Assembly (NCBI GenBank): GCA_017464565.1
Contig: JAFTZH010000020.1
Span: 1 to 54,477, forward strand
Source: Clostridia bacterium
GTDB taxonomy: Bacteria; Bacillota; Clostridia; Oscillospirales; CAG-272
DNA length: 54,477 nt
Reading direction: 5' to 3'
Shown one piece after another: positions 24,270 through 32,608 of this stretch. Every line of letters starts with the position of its first letter. Position 1 is the stretch's first letter. Made by a program: the position numbers and the translations under genes. The notes beneath the pieces are model-generated. The model saw nothing but the letters and a program-made list of their open reading frames with translations, searched no databases and was not told where the DNA came from.

Positions 24270-26231
24270 ATGTATATTGTAAACGAAAACGGTGTTTATC
24301 GCACGTCGGTATCGGCAGAGGGCGCTGTGGTAAGCTTTGAGCCGCCGATTGCCGTTGAGAACGGCAGTGAGTACACCCTTGAGGCGCTTTGGGAAAACGA
24401 GAACGGTGCCGTATACGCCGGAGAGAGAGACAGAGTGGAGCTATCGGTTTGCGATAAGGGAGACGGTCTTTTTTACTTAAAACGCAAATGGAGCAATCTT
24501 GCGTCCGAGTCCCGCAGAATACAGGCTGTATTTCGTCTGAAAAACTGCTTTGAGGCGGAGCATTTTGTCATTCCCTGCGTAAGCATCGACGGAAACAAGT
24601 TCGGAGCGGGTCTTGAACCGAAGGGGCTTGAGAGAAACGGTGAAAAGTGGATATTCGGGTACGACAGAGAGCCGATACCCTCCTGCACGCTCACCGAAAA
24701 CGACAGCGTAGCGGTGTCTCTGTTTGCTTCCGCCGAGAGCGGCGTCTCGCTCGTTTCATCTTGCAGTATCTTCAAGGACGCGCAAACGGGAGTATTCTGT
24801 CAGGAGATATATCATCCCAAGATAGAAGCCCCAGAGGTATACTGTACGAGAGACGCGTATTGCGGTCCTAGTGAGGATTTTATAGAGCTTGGAGCGGGAG
24901 ATAGCTTTGAGGTCGGAATGTACGTTTCCGTCTCGGCTCCTAGGTGGAAAAAATACGGAATATGTAAAACGCTCGACATAGCGCTTGAGCTTTTCGAGGA
25001 CGGCGCTGGCGCAAAAGTACCCGATAAAAAGGAGATATGGGATAATTCCATAAGCTTCGCAAAAAGCCTTATTACAGATTATAAGGGAAAGAAAGCCTTT
25101 ATAATAGGTTTTCTTCCGAACGGAGAGGGCGGATTTTCATACCGTTCTGACGACAATCACTTTGAGCTTGCTTGGTGCGGACAGAACGTTCTTCTGTCAA
25201 GAATGCTCATAGAAAATTATATTATAAACGGAGACAGAGAGGGGCTTGATACCGCTCTGGAAATACTCGACACGAGAGTTAAGTATTGTACGTCAGAGAA
25301 CGGTCTGCTCGCCTCACAGCTCAGATTTTGCGACGATTTGGAGTCAAGCGCTTCGGATACCTGCAATATGGGCTACGGAGCGTACGAATTTATGCGAACC
25401 TATACGGCGCTTCGCAGAATAAATATCGACAAGCCCGAATATCTGCGCGCGGGACTTGGGCTTTGCGACTTTTTCGTTGATAATTTTTCGGAGGAATACG
25501 GCTTCGGAAAAAGCTGGAGGCACGACGGAGTCTGCGTTGATAAGGGCGGAACGATAGGCGGTTTCGTTATCCCCGCGCTTGCCAAGGCGTACGAGATAAC
25601 CGGAGACGGTAAGTATCTCGGCCTTGCCGAGAGAGCGATGAGCTTTTATATGGAGAGGGATCTTGATAATTTCTGCTGTACCGCGGGAGCGCTCGATACC
25701 TGCTGTGTGGATAAGGAGACCTCGGCGCCCTTTATTATGAGCTCGGTGCTTTTGTACGAGCTTACAAAAAAGAAGATATATCTTGAATACGGTGAAAAGT
25801 CGGCATATTATTTTTCATCGTGGATGTTCTGCTATGATCCCGTATATGACCAAGACAGCGATATAAATCGTTATGGGGTTTCGATAAGAGGGTTGACATC
25901 TGTTTCGGCACAGCATCATCATCTTGATATGTATGCGGCGATAGTAGTTCCGTATATGAGACGTCTTGCCGAGCTTACAAAAAATGATATTTGGAGATAT
26001 AGGGCAGAGCTTATGTGGTCGGCCGTGCTTCAGTGTATAGGTGACGGAACGCTCAATATTCACGGTATCACTCGTCCCGAGGGCAGCCAGAATGAAGCGA
26101 TCTTCCATTGTAGCTGGGGATTTCGGCAGTACAAGAGAGGCAATCTCAACGATTGGCTCGTCGCGTGGCCCTGCGCCTTTCGCCTGTCGGTTCTCGCGGG
26201 AGAGCTTGACGGGGAGAGCTTGGATATCTGA
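24270..26231 (+). CDS. Alpha/alpha-barrel (six-hairpin) glycosidase-like protein
   Basis: A 653-residue protein without a signal peptide. Residues about 1-240 look like beta-sandwich. From about 260 it has repeated helical hairpins typical of six-hairpin glycosidases (GH88/GH105/GH127-type folds), with SWRHDGVCVDKGGTIGGF, ITGDGKYLGLAERAM and QHHHLDMYAAIVVPYMRRL. No catalytic pair can be assigned, and I cannot name a GH family. A lyase, hydrolase or epimerase are all possible. GGAGG precedes the ATG. It leads an operon with the GH42 and GH109-like genes (33- and 27-bp gaps), suggesting a cytoplasmic role in processing imported oligosaccharide. Confidence 0.65.
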   Translation: MYIVNENGVYRTSVSAEGAVVSFEPPIAVENGSEYTLEALWENENGAVYAGERDRVELSVCDKGDGLFYLKRKWSNLASESRRIQAVFRLKNCFEAEHFVIPCVSIDGNKFGAGLEPKGLERNGEKWIFGYDREPIPSCTLTENDSVAVSLFASAESGVSLVSSCSIFKDAQTGVFCQEIYHPKIEAPEVYCTRDAYCGPSEDFIELGAGDSFEVGMYVSVSAPRWKKYGICKTLDIALELFEDGAGAKVPDKKEIWDNSISFAKSLITDYKGKKAFIIGFLPNGEGGFSYRSDDNHFELAWCGQNVLLSRMLIENYIINGDREGLDTALEILDTRVKYCTSENGLLASQLRFCDDLESSASDTCNMGYGAYEFMRTYTALRRINIDKPEYLRAGLGLCDFFVDNFSEEYGFGKSWRHDGVCVDKGGTIGGFVIPALAKAYEITGDGKYLGLAERAMSFYMERDLDNFCCTAGALDTCCVDKETSAPFIMSSVLLYELTKKKIYLEYGEKSAYYFSSWMFCYDPVYDQDSDINRYGVSIRGLTSVSAQHHHLDMYAAIVVPYMRRLAELTKNDIWRYRAELMWSAVLQCIGDGTLNIHGITRPEGSQNEAIFHCSWGFRQYKRGNLNDWLVAWPCAFRLSVLAGELDGESLDI

Positions 26232-26264
26232 CGAAATAAAATATAAACGTAAAGGAGAAAAAAT

Positions 26265-28202
26265 ATGTATATAGGAGCGGCGTATTACCCTGAATTGTGG
26301 AAAGAGAACGAGGTAGAGAAGGACGTTGAGCGCTGTAAAGCGTACGGAATCAACGCTCTGCGTATAGGAGAATTCGCGTGGAGCAAGATGGAGCCCCGCG
26401 AGGGAGAGTACGATTTCGATTGGCTTGAGAGAGCGGTGGATAAGCTGTACGAAAACGGTATATATACGGTGCTTTGTACGCCCACCTGTACACCTCCGAG
26501 ATGGCTGTTTAATAAGTATCCCGACGTCGTGCGCGTGCTCTCTGACGGCAAGCGTATGCCGATAGCGTCGCGCTGTCATCCGTGTAAATCCTCTCTTACT
26601 ATGCGTAAAAAGAACAGTGAGATAGTTACCGAAATGGCAAAAAGATTCGGCTCTCATAAGGGAGTTATCGGCTGGCAGATAGATAACGAGCTTTACGCAT
26701 ACGACGGAGGCTGTTATTGCGAGGATTGCCGCCGCGGATTCAGAAAGACGATGAAAGAAAAGTACGGGGATATCGACAAGCTCAACGAAAGCTGGGGAAT
26801 GTACCGCTGGTCGCTTAATTATCTATCCTTTGACGATATCGAACCGCCTCCTCCCCTCGGAACGTCCGAGTGGAAGCACCCGTCTCTTGAGGCGGAGTGG
26901 CTGAGATATCAGCTTAACCTCATAATCTCATACGTCAAGGAGCAGTCGGATATACTTCACGGCTATACGAAGGCCCCCGTAGGTACCGATATGATGCCCA
27001 GCAATAAGCTCTCGTATTACGATATGAACGAAAATCTTGACGTAGTGCAGTTCAATCACTACGGCACGGCGAATATGCTCTTTTGGGACGATTGCTTTTA
27101 CGACTTTCTGCGTCCCATAAAGGATCGTCCGTTCTGGGTAACCGAAACTCAGGTCGGCTGGAACGGAAGCGAATTTGCGGAATGCGGATACCGACCTATA
27201 GGAAACTGCTACGCAAACACGTGGCTTCCCATAGCGCTTGGCGGAGAGATGAATATGTATTGGCTTTTCAGAACTCATCCGAACGGACACGAGCTTGCGC
27301 ACGGGGCGGTGTTCAACACCGCGGGCAGACCGTACCGCGTGAGCGAGGAGGTTCTGAAGGCGTCAAGAGATATGGATAAATGCCAAGCCTTTCTTGAAAA
27401 AGGCAAGATAAAGTCGGATATAGCTATCCACTATTCCTCCGTATGCGAGCAGAATTTTCAATTTGCTCCGATACTTAAGGCGTTCAATTACAGAGTCGCT
27501 GTCAACGAAAAATTCCACGCCGCATTTAAGCACTATAACGTAGACCTTATAGATACGGGGCATTCGCTCGACTCTTACAAGGTGGTTTTCTCACCCTTTC
27601 TTGCAACGATAGACAAGACGACGGAGGAGAAGATAAAGGCTTGGGTAGAGAATGGCGGAGTCTGGATAGCAGGACCTATGAGCGATATTATGACCGAATG
27701 TATCTCTAAATACACCGACGCTCCTTTTTCCTTCCTTGAAGAGTACGCGGGCGTTTACACGAAATATCAGAAGCCTATTGCAAACGACGTTTTCCGCGCG
27801 GTATGGAACGACGGAGAGGAGCTTGGTATCTCTACCTGCTACGACGCCTTTGAGGCGGTTGACAGCGAAAGTCTCGCTAAGTACGACGGAGATGAGTTTG
27901 GAGGCTATTCGGTGGTTACCGAGAAAAAGGTAGGCAAGGGAAAGGTTATAATGCTCGGAAGCGTTCTTTCGCACGAGGGACTCAGAAGGCTCGCCGGTAT
28001 TGCCCCCATAGCCGAGGCGAGCGGGAATATCCGACTCGTTGAGAGAAGCGGTGAGGAGAACGGTATTATCGCGCTTGAGCTGCGCAACGAGGAGGGCTAT
28101 ATAACGCTTGACGGCGAGTATACCGAGCTTCTGAGCGGCAGGGTATTGAACGGTAAGGTAAGCATAGCTCCGTACGAGGTATTAGTACTTAAAAAAATAT
28201 AA
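26265..28202 (+). CDS. GH42 beta-galactosidase
   Basis: A 645-residue glycoside hydrolase family 42 enzyme releasing terminal beta-galactose. The catalytic barrel begins AAYYPELW and holds the acid/base Glu142 in GWQIDNEL and the nucleophile Glu294 in WVTETQVGW. A Cys cluster (CYCEDC) resembles the zinc site of GH42 enzymes. A trimerisation domain and a small C-terminal beta domain follow. No signal peptide, so it acts inside the cell. AAAGGAG precedes the ATG. Neighbours on both sides are sugar-active. The natural substrate could be galacto-oligosaccharide, arabinogalactan fragments or host-glycan galactose. Confidence 0.93.
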   Translation: MYIGAAYYPELWKENEVEKDVERCKAYGINALRIGEFAWSKMEPREGEYDFDWLERAVDKLYENGIYTVLCTPTCTPPRWLFNKYPDVVRVLSDGKRMPIASRCHPCKSSLTMRKKNSEIVTEMAKRFGSHKGVIGWQIDNELYAYDGGCYCEDCRRGFRKTMKEKYGDIDKLNESWGMYRWSLNYLSFDDIEPPPPLGTSEWKHPSLEAEWLRYQLNLIISYVKEQSDILHGYTKAPVGTDMMPSNKLSYYDMNENLDVVQFNHYGTANMLFWDDCFYDFLRPIKDRPFWVTETQVGWNGSEFAECGYRPIGNCYANTWLPIALGGEMNMYWLFRTHPNGHELAHGAVFNTAGRPYRVSEEVLKASRDMDKCQAFLEKGKIKSDIAIHYSSVCEQNFQFAPILKAFNYRVAVNEKFHAAFKHYNVDLIDTGHSLDSYKVVFSPFLATIDKTTEEKIKAWVENGGVWIAGPMSDIMTECISKYTDAPFSFLEEYAGVYTKYQKPIANDVFRAVWNDGEELGISTCYDAFEAVDSESLAKYDGDEFGGYSVVTEKKVGKGKVIMLGSVLSHEGLRRLAGIAPIAEASGNIRLVERSGEENGIIALELRNEEGYITLDGEYTELLSGRVLNGKVSIAPYEVLVLKKI

Positions 28203-28229
28203 AAATATTTTAAATAAGAGGAAAGAAAT

Positions 28230-29507
28230 ATGAAAGAACGGATAAAGATAGGCTATATAGGGCTTGGAAGACGCGGCTGGGGAATAATCAAAATAATCCT
28301 TCAGATGCCCGACGTAGAGGTAAAAACAATTTGCGACGTCAGAGACGATCATATCGCGCGTACTCTCGGAGAATTTGAGAAGAACGGCATAGCGAAGCCC
28401 GCCGTTACGCACGACTATAAGGATATAATAAACGACCCCGAAATTGATGCGGTGTTTATTATGACCGGCTGGGGCGCTCACGTAAAGCTTGCCAAGGAGT
28501 CGGTTCTGGCGGGAAAATACACGGGAGTAGAGGTAGGCTGCGTTTACGATATTTCGGAGTGCTACGAGCTTCTTGACGCTTACGAGAAAACGGGAGCTCC
28601 TCTTATGATGCTTGAAAACGGTTGCTATTGCAGACGTGAGCTTATGGCGCTGAATATGGAGCGCAAGGGACTTCTCGGAGAGGTGGTACACTGCAAGGGC
28701 GGATATCACCATAACCTTTTTGAGTGCGACCTCTTTATGAAAAACGCCGAGAGCGGCGAGGTAGAGACCAACCATTACCGCTTGATAGAATACGCCAACA
28801 GAAACGGCGAGACCTATCCGACTCACGAGTTCGGACCTATATCCAAGCTTTTGAGAATAAACAGAGGCAACAGAGTAATGACGCTCGCCTCCTTCTCGTC
28901 TAAGGCGAGAGGACTTAAAGAGTATATAAAGGAAAATATTTCTCCCGATCACCCGTTCTACAATACCGATTTTCGTCAGGGAGACATCGTAACCACGGTG
29001 CTTACCTGCGCGAACGGCGAGACCGTTATGCTTGAGCTTGACACCACTTTGCCGAGACCCGCGTTAAGCCGCGACTTTACCGTTAGGGGAACTAAAGGAA
29101 TGGTCAGCGAGACGCGCAAAACGGTATTCCTTTCCGGAATGGAAGAAAGCGTTGAGAATAACGACGAGGAATTTTACGAGAAATACGATCACCCGCTTCA
29201 CGCTGAATATGCCAAGATTGGACCGAGAGGCGGACACGGCGGAGTCGATTGGCTTACGATAAGAGGCTTCGTAGAAAGTGTAAAACGCGGTATCCAAACG
29301 CCTATTGATATATACGATACCCTTTTGTGGATGTCGATAGCTCCTTTGTCCGAGGCGTCGATAGCGAGGGGCGGTATGCCGGTTGACGTTCCCGATTTCA
29401 CCCGAGGAAAATGGTTCAATAGAGAGCCGCTGCCTCATAACAAATATTGTCTTGACGAGGTAATAGAGGACCCGAGCGTTCCGATATATCCCGATATGAA
29501 AGAATAA
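28230..29507 (+). CDS. Gfo/Idh/MocA-family protein resembling GH109 glycosidases
   Basis: A 425-residue NAD(P)-binding protein. The Rossmann motif GYIGLGRRGWG starts at about residue 8. Blocks such as PLMMLENGCYCRRELMALNM, KGGYHHNLFECDL, YPTHEFGPISKLLRINRGNR, GGHGGVDWLTIRGFVE and VDVPDFTRGKW recall GH109, whose members cleave alpha-N-acetylgalactosaminides through an NAD-assisted oxidation-elimination mechanism. This is recognition by eye. Plain Gfo/Idh/MocA dehydrogenases are the alternative. Last gene of the three-gene operon; a bidirectional terminator follows. Confidence 0.8.
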   Translation: MKERIKIGYIGLGRRGWGIIKIILQMPDVEVKTICDVRDDHIARTLGEFEKNGIAKPAVTHDYKDIINDPEIDAVFIMTGWGAHVKLAKESVLAGKYTGVEVGCVYDISECYELLDAYEKTGAPLMMLENGCYCRRELMALNMERKGLLGEVVHCKGGYHHNLFECDLFMKNAESGEVETNHYRLIEYANRNGETYPTHEFGPISKLLRINRGNRVMTLASFSSKARGLKEYIKENISPDHPFYNTDFRQGDIVTTVLTCANGETVMLELDTTLPRPALSRDFTVRGTKGMVSETRKTVFLSGMEESVENNDEEFYEKYDHPLHAEYAKIGPRGGHGGVDWLTIRGFVESVKRGIQTPIDIYDTLLWMSIAPLSEASIARGGMPVDVPDFTRGKWFNREPLPHNKYCLDEVIEDPSVPIYPDMKE

Positions 29508-29511
29508 AAAC

Positions 29512-29554
29512 AAAAATCCGCCGTATGTGATAATTCGCGTACGGCGGATTTTTT
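29512..29554. terminator. Bidirectional terminator between convergent operons
   Basis: AAAAATCCGCCGTA at 29512-29525 pairs with TACGGCGGATTTTT at 29540-29553. There are A/T runs on both sides, serving the plus-strand glycosidase operon and the minus-strand AraC gene, whose stop codon overlaps it. Confidence 0.88.
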
Positions 29555-30464
29555 ATTGTTCTTCGTTTTTTTCGTTCTCGGCTGAAAACTGCGTCCTGAA
29601 TTGAGAGGGAGTGATTCCAAGCGCTTTTCGGAATGCGTACGAAAAGTAAGTGGAGCTTTGAAAACCGCAGCTCGCGGCAATTTGATTGAGGTCTTTGTCG
29701 GATTTCATAAGCTGGAGCTTTGCCTGCTCGATTCGTACCTCAAGGAGCTTTTCCGAGAAGCTCTTTCCGAAAAGCTCTTTTATATATCTTGAGGAATGTC
29801 GCTCGGAGACGTTCATACAGCTCGCGAGGTCGCAAAGCTTGATATTGTCCATATATCTGAAATTAAAGAACATATCTATCTGCACTCTCGTATGCGCGTT
29901 ATAACGCAGCTCGTTGGGCGGGAACAGCCCCTTTGCTTTGACCTCGCATAAGCGAAGAAGCTTCGTTATTATCAGAGTGCAGTAAGCTTGTACGGTGTGG
30001 AAATATCCGCAGCGTTTATTGATTATCTCGTCGTTGAGCTGTCTGAAATCCTCTATCAGAGAAAAACTGCTGTCCTTTATAATATGTATGGAGTCGAATA
30101 TTTGTACGAGCTTGTTGTAACCGCGTATCTGCTCCTCGGTGGGATGATTGCTTTGATGCTTTATGGCAAAGCGTATGCTGTATTGTGAAAAATCGTGGCT
30201 TGAGCTTTCCTGTATCTGATTGTGATATTCGTTCGGGTGGAAGAGTATAACGTCGCCCGCCGAGCTTATGTAATCGCTTTCGACTATCGTTTGCTTTCCC
30301 GTTCCGCTCGCGACGTATCTCAATTCGTAATCGTTGTGGCAGTGCATTATGGACGAGGCGGCGTCGGTCTGAATATGAAGCTTCTCGGTTACGAAAAATA
30401 TTATTTTTACAAATCCGTACTGTGTAGGAATTTCAAGAGAAAAAGGCAGGTTGTTGTTTGACAC
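29553..30464 (-). CDS. AraC-family transcriptional regulator
   Basis: A 303-residue protein with an N-terminal cupin domain (IMHCHNDYELRYVASG, DVILFHPNEYHNQI) and a C-terminal AraC double HTH (KLCDLASCMNVSERHSSRYI, then NQIAASCGFQSSTYFSYAFR, with ITPSQFRTQF closing). The start is taken as GTG 30464, because AAAGGAG lies upstream. The longer TTG start at 30482 would put that site inside the gene. It is divergent from the aldolase-transporter-lipoprotein operon and probably controls it or the glycosidase operon. Confidence 0.9.
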   Translation of the reverse strand: MSNNNLPFSLEIPTQYGFVKIIFFVTEKLHIQTDAASSIMHCHNDYELRYVASGTGKQTIVESDYISSAGDVILFHPNEYHNQIQESSSHDFSQYSIRFAIKHQSNHPTEEQIRGYNKLVQIFDSIHIIKDSSFSLIEDFRQLNDEIINKRCGYFHTVQAYCTLIITKLLRLCEVKAKGLFPPNELRYNAHTRVQIDMFFNFRYMDNIKLCDLASCMNVSERHSSRYIKELFGKSFSEKLLEVRIEQAKLQLMKSDKDLNQIAASCGFQSSTYFSYAFRKALGITPSQFRTQFSAENEKNEEQ

Positions 30465-30505
30465 GGTTATCTCTCCTTTCAATCGGTATTTCTATCGGTA
30501 TATCC

Positions 30506-30534
30506 ATTATACATTCATCTTTTCGATAAATCAA
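30506..30534 (-). promoter_or_regulatory. Promoter of the minus-strand araC-type gene
   Basis: On the minus strand, TTGATT (30529-30534), a 17-bp spacer and TATAAT (30506-30511), about 40 bp before the GTG start. Confidence 0.7.
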
Positions 30535-30654
30535 GTAGCAATTGAAAAATATATTGAAAATCGGACATATACCTTGTATTATGGCTTTTTTTCTATAAAT
30601 GCCCGAATGTTTAAAAATGCAGACACGAATCATAAAAGCGGTAAGAATTTTTTA

Positions 30655-30683
30655 TTTACATTTGTGGGGTGAGTTGATATAAT
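30655..30683 (+). promoter_or_regulatory. Promoter of the aldolase-transporter operon
   Basis: TTTACA at 30655-30660, a 17-bp spacer and TATAAT at 30678-30683 with an extended -10 (TGA). An imperfect inverted repeat begins 5 bp downstream. Confidence 0.75.
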
Positions 30684-30687
30684 AAGA

Positions 30688-30722
30688 GCAGTAAATGTGA
30701 TAATTTTAATCATTTACACTGC
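30688..30722. promoter_or_regulatory. Imperfect inverted repeat at the transcription start, candidate operator
   Basis: GCAGT-AAATG-TGAT at 30688-30701 is mirrored by ATCATTTACACTGC at 30709-30722, with small offsets between the paired blocks. It covers the predicted start of transcription, where an AraC-type or other regulator could act. Confidence 0.45.
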
Positions 30723-30776
30723 TTCTTTATTAAGTTTTTTGTGTATTTTGGATAAAACAGGAAAGGAAAACAAATT

Positions 30777-31655
30777 ATGAAATTTAAAGGAATTATCCCC
30801 GCGCTCGTTACACCCGTGAACAAAGACAGAACGATAAACGTTCCCGCTCTGGAAAAGCTTGTAAAAGACTTGATAGAGCAGGGCGCTGACGGCTTTTACG
30901 TAGGAGGAGCCACGGGAGAGGGAGTGGTGCTCAGCGCCGACGCTCACCGTCAGCTTACCCGCGAGGTTATACGCATAACCGACCGCCGCGTTCCCGTTAT
31001 CGTTCACGTTGCCCGTATGAACAACGAGGAGATGATAGAGCTTGCAAAATACGCGGAGTCCTGCGGAGCCGACGCGATATCCGCTATCCCTCCTATATTT
31101 TATAAATACGGGAACGACGGTATTTACGAATATTACAAGGAGCTTGCGGACAGCGTAAATATCCCGATAATAATTTACAACAATCCCAATACGGGAGTTA
31201 CCTTTACACAGGCGCTGCTTGACAGGCTCTTTACGATAAAGCAGATTACGGGTATCAAGTGGACCAATTACGATTTCTCGGCGGTTATGCAGCTTAAGTA
31301 CCGTCATCCCGAGATAAACATTATCAACGGTCCCGACGAGGTGCTTCTGCTCGGACTTACCGCGGGCTGCGACTCTTGTATCGGAACAACCTACAATTTC
31401 GTATTGCCTCTCGCGAAGAAGATATATAACGCCTTCCTCGACGGGGATATGAAAACGGCGCAGAGCGAGCAGATGAGACTTGCGTGCATAGTAGACGCGC
31501 TTCTGTGGCATCAGGGACTTATGGCGAGCCGCGTTATTCTGAAAAATCAGGGCTACGACGGCTTTGAGGTGCCTCATTTCCCGATGGTACCCTTCACGAA
31601 GGAGCAGGAAACCGAGCTTATAGAGAGGCTCAAAGAGCTTGGAATGGAGTTCTGA
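30777..31655 (+). CDS. N-acetylneuraminate lyase-like class I aldolase
   Basis: A 292-residue DapA/NanA-superfamily TIM-barrel aldolase. The pyruvate-binding loop is GGATGEG, the catalytic Tyr is near 134 (IIIYNNP) and the Schiff-base Lys is 161 (TGIKWTNYDF). The segment GPDEVLLLGLTAGCDSCIGTTYNF is unlike dihydrodipicolinate synthase and resembles sialic acid lyases (IGSTYN in E. coli NanA). It would split N-acetylneuraminate to N-acetylmannosamine and pyruvate. A keto-deoxy-sugar-acid aldolase is the main alternative. No nanE or nanK lies nearby. AAAGGAAA precedes the ATG. Confidence 0.8.
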   Translation: MKFKGIIPALVTPVNKDRTINVPALEKLVKDLIEQGADGFYVGGATGEGVVLSADAHRQLTREVIRITDRRVPVIVHVARMNNEEMIELAKYAESCGADAISAIPPIFYKYGNDGIYEYYKELADSVNIPIIIYNNPNTGVTFTQALLDRLFTIKQITGIKWTNYDFSAVMQLKYRHPEINIINGPDEVLLLGLTAGCDSCIGTTYNFVLPLAKKIYNAFLDGDMKTAQSEQMRLACIVDALLWHQGLMASRVILKNQGYDGFEVPHFPMVPFTKEQETELIERLKELGMEF

Positions 31656-31661
31656 TTTCCG

Positions 31662-32552
31662 ATGGAAATATTTTATTATTTGCTTTTGTTCGGCATATGC
31701 GTGCTGATGACGATACGCTCGGTGTTTCACCGCCTTTACATAAGCGTAAGCGGCTCGTCCCCGCGCAGTACGTATCAGTTTTCAATGCTGTCTACCCTTA
31801 TCTTTTCGGTGATAATGCTTGTCACTATGGGCTTTAAAATGAAAATAACCTTGTTTTCATTGCTCGTGTCGGTGTTTATCGGACTTGCCAACGTAACCTG
31901 CATATATCTGGCGTTCAAGGTGTTGGAGGAGGGCGGACTGTCGAGATACACTCTTTTTCTCAATCTCGGAGGCTTGGTAATACCGTTTTTTTACGGATTA
32001 TTCTTCAACGGGGACGCGTGGACGGTAGGCAAAATAGTATGTCTTTTGCTCGTCGGCGCGGCGCTGTTCGTGAATCTTGAGAAGGGGGAGCCTATGTCGT
32101 TCCGCATAAAGCTGTACAGCGTTGCTATCTTTATGCTCAACGGTCTTGGCTGTGCGGCGCTCAGCTTTCACCAAAGCAATCCGTTTGGGGTTCCCGCCGT
32201 TGACGGAGATTCGTTTACCGTGTTGTATATGCTGCTTAACAGCTTGTTTGGCTTTATTATACTTCTTTTTCTGCCGAGGGACAAGAACGCGGAGAAAAAG
32301 GACAAAAAGGAAACGGGAAAAGCGCTTTTGTATACGGCGGTATACGGCTTGCTTTACGGTTTCGGAAATTACGGTATGGCGGTATGCCTGCTGCACATAG
32401 ACCCATCGTATCAATTCCCGATAATAACGGGAGGCGGAGTACTGCTCGCGGGAATCGCGGGGCTTATATTCGGAGAAAAGATTACGAAGCGTTTTTGTCT
32501 TACCTCGGTACTCGTTATCGTGGGAACGGCGGCGTTGCTGCTTCCTTTTTAA
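31662..32552 (+). CDS. Drug/metabolite-superfamily membrane transporter
   Basis: A 296-residue integral membrane protein with about ten predicted helices in two halves, the second ending GGGVLLAGIAGLIFGEKITKR, typical of the EamA/DMT superfamily. The loop PRDKNAEKKDKKETGK in the middle is probably cytoplasmic. It begins 7 bp after the aldolase stop and is surely co-transcribed with it. Function is inferred as uptake or export of the aldolase's substrate or product; direction and substrate cannot be told. Confidence 0.75.
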   Translation: MEIFYYLLLFGICVLMTIRSVFHRLYISVSGSSPRSTYQFSMLSTLIFSVIMLVTMGFKMKITLFSLLVSVFIGLANVTCIYLAFKVLEEGGLSRYTLFLNLGGLVIPFFYGLFFNGDAWTVGKIVCLLLVGAALFVNLEKGEPMSFRIKLYSVAIFMLNGLGCAALSFHQSNPFGVPAVDGDSFTVLYMLLNSLFGFIILLFLPRDKNAEKKDKKETGKALLYTAVYGLLYGFGNYGMAVCLLHIDPSYQFPIITGGGVLLAGIAGLIFGEKITKRFCLTSVLVIVGTAALLLPF

Positions 32553-32577
32553 AAACGCTTTGAAATAAATAATTATT

Positions 32578-32594
32578 GAATACTTTAAGTATTC
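32578..32594. promoter_or_regulatory. Perfect palindrome before the lipoprotein ribosome site
   Basis: GAATACTTTAAGTATTC: 8-bp arms around a single T, ending 2-3 bp before AAAGGA of the next gene. It may be an operator or a translational hairpin. Confidence 0.5.
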
Positions 32595-32608
32595 GGAAAG
32601 GAAATGAT

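Noticed and set aside
30714..31730. Minus-strand frame of 338 codons opposite the aldolase gene
   Set aside because: The plus strand encodes a clear NanA/DapA aldolase with ribosome site; the antisense product has no recognisable features.
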